This document shows positions 27,901-39,900 of a DNA stretch of 64,000 nucleotides, one piece after another (position 1 is the stretch's first letter; the number at the start of each line of letters is the position of its first letter). Both the position numbers and the translations under genes were made by a program. The DNA is from Patiria pectinifera (taxonomy: Eukaryota; Echinodermata; Asteroidea; Valvatida; Asterinidae), in contig CM057144.1 in assembly GCA_029964075.1 (NCBI GenBank), positions 4,425,281 to 4,489,280 of the forward strand, in the 5' to 3' direction. The notes beneath the pieces are model-generated. The model saw only the letters and a list, made by a program, of their open reading frames with translations, searched no databases and was not told the origin of the DNA.

Positions 27901-30900
27901 TATGGATTTTACTCAAAAACTAGCACTTTTCAAGGTATGTTGATTTGTCGCAAATTAAAGTATTATATGTAACGAATATTAAATCTGAATTTCAGCCCAG
28001 GAAATTAATGCTGGTTAAAATTTGAGCATTTTGAAACTACACTTTCAAACTTGAAAACTTTAGTACACGAGAACACATTTAAGAAAAGACTCCACAAGGA
28101 TACAAATTTCAGTATGTACGTTCATGAGGTGATCGTTCATGAAGCGGGCGACAGATGGCAAAGCTTCATTTCTTTATAATGACCAAAACTCTAAATATTA
28201 AATGACTGGACTCCAACCTTTGTGTATTGCAGGTCTGCCCCAGGGCGGCTCACTCATCCTAGGCCTGCTGGATGTCAACAGAACCAACCAGGAATTCACA
28301 TCTGATGCTTCCCTGGACTATAAGCCCTACATCACCAACCCCTTGTACACCATCCAGTTCACTTCAAGAATTCTCAGAAACAGGTTGGTCTGGCTGCCAC
28401 TTAGATTATACATGCAGATGCATTTAGAAATGAAAAGTTTGTTCCCGAAACAGGGTAAATGCCATTTTGTTTTAGGCTCTTGCTCTCGCCTGGCTGCCCA
28501 AAGTCAGTTTCAACGGCTGTTATATAATCAAACATAATTGAAGAATACAATAAAGTGAAAAACGCAGTTTAGAAACAGCTGTTATACTGTTGTTTTTCTT
28601 TAAAGTTCTTGCACATTTTTTCCCTTTTTCCAAATGAATATGTAGTGATGTGAAAAGTAATTATAATTGCATGCACCTACGTGCACACCTGTTCATGTGC
28701 GCACCTGTTCACGTGCCATGCATAATTATAATTACTTTTCACATCACTACAAATATATCGACTTTCGGAAAGAAATAATATTTAGTACTGGTTCTGTGCA
28801 GGAACACATTGCCCTATTGTGTTGTACATTTTGGTATAATTTAGTACTCGATTGTTCAAACTCGGATTGGATCAAATATTGGAATATTCGAAACCTGCCA
28901 ATCAAGTTGTACATGCGCTAGCCTAAATTGTGTGCAATTTAGCAATTGCACGTGTGGGTCAGACACTGCATGCGCAAGGTTGAAATTTGTTAGCCACGCC
29001 CCTTAGACAACCCAATGGAGATTTTGTACACTAAGTTTTGTTTGTCGCAGATTTTACAAGCTGTGTTGACTCGATTCTAATGCGATTCTACCGCGATAGG
29101 TCAATTGACAGTGAGCTTATAATATTGTGGGGAGTGTGGCCTAGTGGTTAAAGTGTTTGTTACTCATGATCAGAGGGTCAGGGGTTCGAATCCAGCTGCT
29201 GGCCTTATGTTGCGTCCTTGGGCAAGCCACTTCACCCCCACCTGCCTCTCTCAGCCCAGTATATTATTGGGTGTTGGCATTAGCATTAGCTGGAATCCCA
29301 TCGCGGGAACTAGAATTACTTTCAGTTATTTCATGCCACTGAAACTGGCGATAAATGCCGGCCTGACTTATTGTTTGTATTGCATTCTTTAGGGTTCGTT
29401 TCGTCTATGAACCAACATTCTACATCACCAGTCTTGGGCAGACAGAGCTGCGTGGACCCATGGTCATCAGTCTCACTCTCAGCTCATTAGGCAACTGGAC
29501 AGACACAAATGCTAAACTTCTCTACTGGGATGTTGGTAAGAAACTCAGAGTAATCACTGACTTTTTCCATACTTTTCTCCCTTTATTGAGTGTGAGTGTT
29601 AAGTGTCTCATCTGCGTTTTCTCTTGATTTCAATAGTGAGTGTCACGTTAAAATATTATGTATGGAAGTAACAAGTTATTGTTGAAGGTATAGACATTCC
29701 AGTGGCTGCCATTTTCTGCGATGGTGCAAGGCTGGCGCGAGTCGTGCTCAGGTAGTACACACGCACTTCGGGCTCCTTCGACCAATAGGAATGCCAAAAT
29801 GCATGTGCGCCTTGTCTTTAAGAACGCGTGCAGCATGCACTTGAGCATGACACCATCGCAGTAAAAGCTTCCAATTCTGGTCCCTGGATTCCACTTTATG
29901 GCCCTATGCCTTAAAACCTTGAAGATTTTGAAAACAACTTACAGAAAACAAGTACGGTTCCACCACTGAGACAAAGCCATTCTTGAGTGAACATACGTGC
30001 TCAAGGGTAAAAAAAATTCAAAATACTTTTCCTTTGTTCCTTTGTGACAACAGTGTGGATTTGATCAGTCTGTGTTTCCCTTGATATGTCCAAAATGGCC
30101 AAATATATGAACAAAGCATGTCATAGCTCAAGTTGGAATAAAACATTTGTCAAATCTTTTTGTCAATCTGTTATTTTTTGGCGAAGATCATTCTGAATGG
30201 CGAGATGCAGCCAAGACATGCAGTGATGTGGATCAGATAACTTACCTTGATGATGGAGCACAGGTCAACATTGAGGTAATTCCTTTAATGTAAAGTCAAT
30301 GAAAGCAGATGTAAAAAATCTTTTCCACTATAATATTGATCCTTTAGTCACTGCAGCTCCCAAAACCGCCCAAGCATTCTTAAACGGGCACTTCGTCCTG
30401 AAATCCCTGAAAATTTCATGTTTTGGATTGTTTACTAATCCTATGTCAAACGTTTGGTTGAAAGGAAACCAACCTAATGTTTTACCGTTCCCGAGAGTAG
30501 ACGGGAAAACAACTGTTGTTTACATCGGACACGACAAAGTATGCACACATTATTCCTGTCGTTTTCAGTCAATGTACGATACACGTTGTCTGTGTCACAT
30601 AATTACACACAGCACCAATGCACATCCCCAGAAGGCGAACACTCGGAATCACAACTAGCATGAACAGCCCGATTTTCTGGGGGTCGCAAATGTGGACCCC
30701 GAAATTCATTCTCGCAGGAGTAACACAAGAATAACACAAAAACGCCTAGTTTTTAAAGGAGAGTTGTGTGGATGTTTATATCCTACTTTTAAATGTTCTT
30801 TCCGATTAACATCATTTCGTTCCAAGCGCATATTGTAGCCCAATTGGGCGTTTCAGAACGTAGTGTCCCTTTAAGGTTTTGTTTATTTTTCAGTGAATAA

Positions 30901-33900
30901 ACACAATGTAATACAATTTTAGCTAGTTCTTGTGCTAATGGGTTAAATTTCATTCCCTTTTTGAACATTTCACCTTTTATGTGGCAATTAACCAATGTGT
31001 GTCCTTCCTAGGTTTGCTCTACAAGATCCACGTCAGCCTCAGCATCCTCAGAGGCGACACGCAAGCGACGCCAAGGATCAGACCCATCCTTCTTCAGCCG
31101 TGAGACCCAGTTTGCCCTGGCTCAGGTCAACAGCGGCATCCCCAATAACCCGCCGGAAATCACCGATCTGCCTGAGAACTTCTTCATGAATGAGGACGAA
31201 GGTTTGTATATACGCACAATGCTATATTCTCGGTTGATTAAAGGCTGTGGATCATTTGATCAAAAACCCGAATATAAACGGTCAGCTTGGGTGTTCTTTG
31301 AAAAGAGGATTCACGGCATGAAAACTTTGGGAGTCTATGGATAAAATCTGAATATCGTAATTAAGAATATCATTAAATTATAATCCCCCAATGCTAATAC
31401 ATTGGTTAAATGCAGGGGTGGATACAAGTTTGGATCGGAGGGGGGGGGGGGTAGCTGCCAAGAGGGGGTTTAACTGGCCTTTGCTGTGTTTTTTACATGA
31501 TTGTTCTCTTTTTTAGTGGGACCCAAAGACGGGTTACACCCTAATCTTTCCCCCCACCCTTACGACCCCCACTGGAATGGAAGTCAATTGTGATGCGATG
31601 AGTCGTTTTTCGACCCTGGTCATTTTTATTTTACAGATTTGAAAAGAGCACAATCTCAGCATTACTGCTGTGAAAACCGCGTGCTGGTACCATCTTTAGT
31701 TAAAAAATTATGGAAGTCGGAACACCAAGAGATGTGATGAAGTTGTGATGAAGTGGCCCTATTTTGGCCTGTATCTCCAAATGAAAGTTCCCGACAAGGA
31801 CTCATTTAGCTTGATCGTATCAAAATTTCTCTTTTTTTCTGCGTGTTTCTGCAGGTACTTTGGTGTACACTCTCTTGGCTAGCGATCCCGAGGATGACGA
31901 CCTAGTTTTTGAGCTTGTTCCGAATGTGGACCTGAAAGGAGAAGCTAATATCACTCAGGATGGAGTACTGAGCTTCACGCCGTGTCTGGATTGTCAGGGC
32001 ACCACCACTCTGCAAATTATTGGTGAGCCGTAAATAAGGATTTTGTAGACCTCGATTGTGTAAAACTTTGGGTGCTGCCCGCCTTACTTTCCTAAACCTT
32101 TGGGTGGGTGTGAATGGAGTTTTCCTTTTTTTATGACAATTAATGTAGAATTTCTCAGAAATTCTATCACAGAACCAGTAGGTTTTCAAATGCCTTTTGT
32201 CATTTTGTTTTTCTCAGTTTTTTTTTTAAAAACTGTTCATAGTATTTTCGCAAATTTTTTGCTACATGTGGATGTGCTCCTGGGATCCGCTCATAAGTCC
32301 GACGCCTCATAGGTCCGACGCCTCATAAGTCCGACAAATCGCATCCCCTAACCAAAGTAAGGCCCACAAGTCCGACGCTTCATAGGTCCGACGCCTCATA
32401 AGTCCGACGCCCCATAGGTCCGATGCCTCATAGGTCCGACGCCTCGTAAGTCCGACAAATTAAATGCCTCGTTTTGCCGTTGTCGGACTTATGAAGCGTC
32501 GGACCTATGAGGCGGAATAAATACATTTTGTGCCTCATAAGTCCGACGCCTCATAAGTCTGAAATTTCGGACTTACGAGGACCTATGAGGCGTCGGACTT
32601 ATGATACGGCCCCGTGGATGTTACCCATGGTTGGATGAAGAAACTCTGTTTTATGTAATTTGTCCGTAGTGGGATAAATTTTCTTACAGTGAACCCAGTC
32701 AGTCCGGAATTGGTCATACACTTAATTGTAATATGTATATATAAATGCAGCTCGATGAAAGCTGATAAGCTGGGGGACTGCTATAGCCGCATTCCTGCTG
32801 CATAGCGTATCCATTCATAGACAACGGCTGAATGCCTGCACGTACACATTCCACTCAAAGTGCAGCTGGCCGTGGCCGAACAATACCGGCGTCAAGGGGT
32901 TAAGAATGAAGTTTTTTCCTTCTGTACTCAAATCTGTTTACTGTGAGGGATGTTATGAGAAATGTATGAACTGCCACACTTGGATTCTCAGGCCTATAAT
33001 ACTCGTCACAACTATATGCCCCCAATGTTCTCCATTTTCCAGTTACAAAAATGACGGCATTCATAGTCAAAGTAAAACTTGTCTACTTGCTTTAATTCCT
33101 TCCCTCAGTGAGAGAAGTGCAGACCATACTAGAGATAACGCCCCTGTCTACCACAATCACCATTTCCATTGATGTCCGGCCGGTCAACGATAACCCGACC
33201 TTGTACAGTGCTCAGAATGGGCGCATTGTTGGAAACGGGCGGAGTGCGCTGGTAAGTCAATCAACCTTAACCCAAACCATCACTCTAGCCATTACCATAA
33301 ACATAACCAAAGCCCTAATCTGATCCATAACCAAAACCAGTGGCGTAAATCTGTGCCGGGGAGTGGTGGGGGATGAGGGATGACCAAAATCTAAAATTAC
33401 CCGGCGGTGGAAATTCGAAAAAAGGGGGGGGGGGGGGCTGGACACATTATATAAGGGGCGCATTTTCAGGACTCAGGATATATATGTATATCAATATGTA
33501 TACTCACGCTTACATCAAAATGGCGCATTTAAAATGCTTCTGTACTTTGTTTCACCACTTCTCAGTGTTGTTAAAAACATTTAGGTTTTGGGATGTTCAA
33601 AAAAACCTCGAAATCCGCATTTTTTTTTGCTCATAAAAAAGGGTGGGGGGGATGATTCAATAGCCCATCCCCCCTGGTCAAAAAGTGGGGGGGGGGAAAT
33701 ATACCCCCACCCCCCCCCCCCCCCAGAATTTACGCCCTGACCAAAACAATAATCATGACCATAAACCTCAACCATCGTAAATACAAACACATCATACAGA
33801 ATGACATTCAACAGGAATAAAAGTTTGATGAATTAGGTTTGTGTCTGTTCTGTTGGAGCCAATTCTTTGCTCTCTCTAATGCAGTAATTATGAAGATATA

Positions 33901-36900
33901 CTGATGCTTGGCTGAGATGAGACCAAAAAGGCTTCAAAAACACTTCTATCATTAAAAAAAAACCCAGTTAACATAAATGTATTTGTCTTTTCTTTCTAGT
34001 AGTATTTGTGTTTTTGACACCTACTCAGATTTTTTTTTATATATTCGAGTCAAGGTGTGCCAACGACGTACCAACCACTCGGCATGGGCCTCAAAAAATC
34101 TTGAAATCTACTCTGCTTTATTCTGCATTCTAAGGCAATTTCAGAATAAATTTAGGAACTTTGAGTCCAACTTTTTCAACCCATTTATTAATTTTGGCCC
34201 AATTTTACTATGGTTTCATTACATTTGTCAGCAGCTGAAAGGGCGGGGGGGTTGGGGGGGGGGTTGCAACCCCCAACCCCCCTCCTAGATCTGCCACTGG
34301 GGTTACGCACAGTGTATTTAACCTCAATATATTTAATACACAAACTTTATTTCCATCGATATGATCAGGGTAAATTCTCATGAAACCAGTATCGGACGAG
34401 TGTACATGTAAATATAGTCTATCCAACGCTTTTGTAAACCCTTGTACTACACACAAGCTTAATTACAAGCCTGTTGCAATTCTTCTGGGATACAAAATAT
34501 ATTTACAGAGATTTCACTTTGTCTTTGCGGCAGCTGATAGTTGAGCAGAACACCGGGTTCAATGTCGCCTACAAGGATCTGACGCTTGTGCTTGGAGCCT
34601 ATGACCCTGACATCAACGATAACCTGACCATTACAACCCAGCCTCCATCATATGGAACCCTGAAAGTGACAAGCCAGTCACGGACAGTACCGTCTATGCA
34701 GGACTGTAGTCAGCCCTATGGTGACAGCGAAGAGCCAACCATCCCTTGTGGACTTGAGATACCTCATGAAAGGGTACGTGCACACACATAATCAAGAACA
34801 GTTTTATTTATATTTTCCTTAAGGAGTTGAGCCAATTACCCTTGAAAGTATTCCACTAGCCCCTTAAATCTTACTGTGATTTTTCTCTTTTCAGGAGGAA
34901 ATGAGTTGGACAACATCCACGTACACCTATGCTCCCAACCCCAACTTCCACGGCAGGGATAGTTTCCTTGTCTTAGTAGAGGACCGGTCCACAGCAGCGT
35001 CTCAGCTACTGGAGATACAGATTGCCGTGCTGACCAACCCATGCATCCATGATGGCACCTGCAGAGGTGGGTCTTACTTGCCAAATTTATGCCAAGTTTA
35101 ACGCCAATGTAAACGGCAAGGGCTTGAAATGACTTGTGTACAAGAAACTGGTATTTTTCAAGGCCCCCTGAACTTTCATCAGGAGCCAACATGAGCAGCG
35201 AATCATCCACTAAGATCCCTGAAGAATATTTTTAAAAACTGGGTTGGGGTTCAGAAGCATTAAGGTAAACCAAAACCACACAATCGAGCACACAGTTGTA
35301 CTTAACATAACTCTCGAGGACAAGGCAATGTGTTTCCCTATGTCCCTGTAGTAGAACACTCTCCCATAGACTAAGCACACAAACACACGATCGAGGACCA
35401 TTTTCAACAAAAGATGAAAGCTTGAGGACAACAGAGAATCTGTTGTTCTCCCTTTGTCTGTCTTTCCTTAAGGTGTATGTATTGCAGGTACACGCAGGGT
35501 GACCTCAAACACCTGTGGAATTTGTGCCGATTACATAGCTATTCTCTCCTTCTCCTCCTGTCTGCTGTTTTTTTCTCCTCTTCTTTTCACACGTGTTTAA
35601 TAGGCAGGCACACTTCACTTCATTTACACTCTGCAGATAATTGTTCTTATCTTTGTTTCTTGTTTGTCCATTCATGTTTGGTTTGTTTGTTTTGTCCTGG
35701 CATGGCAATATAAGCCTTTGGCTTCTGCACATGCTACCATATTGCTGATTTAATCATTTATTACTTGTTTATGAGTCTTACGTTTGACATTACTTGTTGG
35801 TTATAGTATTTTTATACTCCTTTACTCCTTAATTTAATTCTCTTCATAAATTATATTCCTTTATGCTGATTGTTGAGTTTCTTGAATTGGTGACTGTAAA
35901 ACTTTTGTTTAATCAATCACACAGGTAAATTGTTTGACTAGACGAGTCAGTATTCGGTACCAAGATATTATAAGTTATCCTGCGAGCGCGAGTGGAACAC
36001 GGAATAATGTAGTGCGTCTGTGTCCAACTTCGGACTCATGGTATGTGGGACACAGATGTACTACATTTTCCGTGTTCCACGAACACGAGCGTGATAACGA
36101 ATTTATCTTCAAGCAAACTTGACGTGCAGTACAGTTGGAATGAGCACGCTTTACACGGACTTTCAGCAGTTTAGCGTATGCAGCTTGAATGTCGCTCGCA
36201 TCTTGGAGCAGCGGAATACGCGGAGTGCGGTATGGACCGTGGCCGTGCTACATGGTAATATGTAGCACGGCTTGTTGCCATGGATTGACCAATCAGGATC
36301 GAGGATTCAACTTTACTTGAAGATAATGAATGGTACCAAGATGTTCACATGAAAAGTGAACATGAACTGGGAAGACTTGCACACACTATATTTTCATGAG
36401 TTATTTTCCAATTGAACTTTTGTAATAGGTAAGATGTGTCATGTTTTTGCGATATATTGTGTGCCCCCCTTCCATCACTACAGGTCCTGCCGTAGACCCT
36501 AACTGTACCTCCCCAGCAAGAAGTAGCAGTTTTGAGTCCTACTTCTGTGCCTGTCAGCCCGGCTGGGTGGGCGACATCTGCCAGACTGATTACGATGAGT
36601 GTCAGTCCACACCGTGTAAATACCCATACGTCTGCTACGATCACCTCGATGGATTTTCGTGTGCGTGTCCGTTGACTGATCCGGTGTGCGACGACCTTCA
36701 TTGGAGGTCAGCATTCAATATTGCCTGTTAATTTTTTAAGAAAACATTATATTTTTAACTGCAGCTGAGCAGCTATACAAGTTGTTATGTCTCTCCGTTG
36801 GTTGGTTGGTTAGTAACAATCTTCACGAAATGCTTTTTTTGACCATCAATCACCTTGTCCGTTAGGCCCTCCCAACAACATGTGCTTCAGGCCTCCACCT

Positions 36901-39900
36901 ACCATAGCTACCAATTTATTGCAGTCGTGGAATCACTCGGGGGCTGGCACTGAACTGCACACAAATTTGGTGTTCGACATGCTATAAAATGCTCCATGCA
37001 CCAACTGCCGTTCAAGAAAGTAATGGGAATCCTTTTCAATTGACAGTCACGACCATATGAGTAGTTGTGCATTATAAAAACAGACTTACATCATGTACAT
37101 GACTTATAGGCTACAGCAGGTCTACAGTTGGGCCGCAGCTTCCGAGATCATTTCGAGCTTCGATATGAACCATTGGCAATTTGTGATTCAGACTCATATT
37201 CACCACTTCCATTTTTTTATACTTCTGTAGAGTTAAGGTAGTCCTTGGCATTGTCTGCAGTCTTCTCATCCTGTTCATCATTGCTGCTGTGGTCTTCTTT
37301 GTGTACAAGAAGCGCTACATCAAAACGTAGGTTCACAAATAAATACTTGATGCTCATAATTAACACCTCTAGGAGGTTAAAGTGGAGAAATCGGCTTTTT
37401 GGTATATGAATAGAGAAAGCTTTGTGACATTTAGCTCCTTTTCACATGATACAGAGCTTAAAACGAAATATAAAATTAGGCAATTTCATCATCTGTTAAC
37501 ACTTTGTATGGTTTAAATATGATCATGTGACCCCTAATTAGGAGTGTTCACTATTTGACATACAGATGGACTATATCATCTGAAGCGGATGATGATGACA
37601 ACAGCTCCAATGTAGCCAAAGATGACGCCATATTTGTTGTCGGCCCTGGTGAGTTCAAAGGGGCCGGCAGTGATGACGAGAACCAGCCTAGTACCAGCAA
37701 TGCAGCAAGCTCATCACCCCAAGAGAGGCCCAAGTCAGCAGTCTCGGTGCATTCCAGTGGCTCTGGATGCTCTGCCAGCTCTGGTAGCTCTTCCTCCAAG
37801 ACGTCTGGCAAGAAGGCAAAAAGGCCTTGGTCTGGCCTCAAGCATTCCAACGCTGTTGCAGATGCTTCCCTCGTAGCTGGAGCAGCTTCCACTGGGGACA
37901 ACGAACGTCCTGCTGGGAAGTCCACACTCACCGTCCCTGGTCCCTCTGAGAGTCCAGCCATAGCTGCTAAGTGGGCAGAGCCAACCTTGCCCCGCACTCC
38001 AAGCTTGGGAAGTCCCCAGAAAGATGCCGATTCTGCCAGCCAGGGTGAAGCATCCCCAGAAGCTCCCAAACAAGAGGAGTCTAAGCAGAGCTCTGAAGAC
38101 CTCAACAAGGCTGCTTCTCAGGAAGAAGCTTCCTCAGCTGATCCTCAGGAAAGCCCCGCCAAATGGGCCGAGCCCTGTCAGAAGGATGTCGAGGCTGATG
38201 AAGGGGAGGAGATGCCGATGTTCCAGAAGAAGACTCCACCCTCTAGCGATCAGGATGATGATGCAGGCCAAGATAATGAGGTAGGATTATTAAGTGCATA
38301 AATGCCCAGGTCTAAGTTACTTGGAGTATAGTCTTCCAAAATCCTTACAGAGATACATTATCAGATAAATAAAGCTTTAATCCTCACTGCTGGGTAACCC
38401 CATTGCCCTCGCGGCCTATTGAAAAGCTTGAGTGATCAGTGAACATGGGTTTCAATTAGTTATACGCACGTTTTTTCCCCTTATAAATGTATACAAATGG
38501 TATTTTGTTCAGTATTAAGATCAGAATTCCCAGTTTGTTCTTATTTACGTGCATTAATTTTTTTTTTTTTCAACAGATAGTCCAAAGATGACAAAGAAGG
38601 TTTGCTCTGCGCCGCTTGACGCCAGTGTAGCATGAATTTAGGTTGTATGAAGTAATTCGGGTATTGCGATGCCCTTGCATAGACAATTACGATTTTCATA
38701 TGAGTCCGATTTTCGACTGACACCGGTCCCGTACGGACGACGGCGGGGCGACGTGGTCCATGTAGTAGTCATCCACAAGTTGCTTTCACAGCTCAGTGGT
38801 TTGATTAAAGAATGTGCGTGTTCACGTACAATTTTGCAATGTCTTATCTTGCATATTTTCTAGATAAAAATTAGAATAGCTAGAAGAAAATAATCCAACT
38901 ATTAATTTAAATGAGTCTCAGGGTGAACAAAACATGTACACATACAAATCTGGTTTCAGGATTTAAAGTGTTCATACCGATCGGGAGCTACAGAGTGGGT
39001 CATAAAGAGTGCCCAGTATTCATACCGATTCGGGCTACTGTGGGCTACTTCATACCGATCGGGGTCAAGCCCGCCCTTCTATTCTCAAACGAGTATCACA
39101 CTTTTCTGTTTAAATTGCGTATGCATTAACGTGAATAAGTTGTAGTCTAAAATTCAAAAACATCAAACAATTCATGTTCGAATACTTTATTTCAATTAAT
39201 ACAGAATGACATTTGATCAATTCCGAGAATATAGATATCGAACATAAAATTCAAAGAAAAAAACATTCACACCTTGATCATCTAGCTTTTAACCATTGTT
39301 CATATATAGAACTTTGCAAACTAGGCAGTTTTATCAAGTTTATTTGTTAAATGATTTCATGCAAAAATAAAATACTTGCATTCTATGAAGATAGAAAAGA
39401 ATAAAATTCCACACCAACCCAACCTGAGTTGGGCGCTGTAATCGGACAACAATAACTACTAATCCATTGATAACAGCTATTGTTGTGACCAGAGGGCCAC
39501 TCAGGCAAGGCAGCCGAAGTCACGCTTAACCGGGCGGGTACAGTGTTCGTTCGCGGCGGCGGCAGCTTACCGGCCGAGCCGCCCCCGGCGAACGGTTCCT
39601 CCCCGGATCCTTACTGAATGATTTGACTATGTCAAAATCGGTAGATCCCCGAAACCCCAGCCCACGATATTTTGACAAGTCATAGTTGTGATTGTCGGAC
39701 AAATGACAAGTGCTGGGCTGGAACATGGCATTGGAGAGGGAACTTTTGGTGATGACCTGGGTGGGGCTTTTGGACCAGTCTATTGAGCCAGGTTCAATTG
39801 TTCACTAAATCAAAATGGAACTCGACTTGATACGTGATCAGTAACCTCACTTTTTGTAAGCTCTGACAGAAGCTTATTACATGTCACTTGGTGGTCGGTC

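Noticed and set aside
30299-30658. 119-codon plus-strand frame in a receptor intron
   Set aside because: No similarity, no splice sites that fit the receptor frame, composition like surrounding intron.
32284-32610. CRISPR-like array
   Set aside because: Direct 16-bp units have no unique spacers, invert strand midway, and lie in an animal intron.
37551-38108. 185-codon antisense frame opposite the receptor tail
   Set aside because: Shadow of the GC-rich tail exon; the plus strand is supported by phase, TM and stop context.
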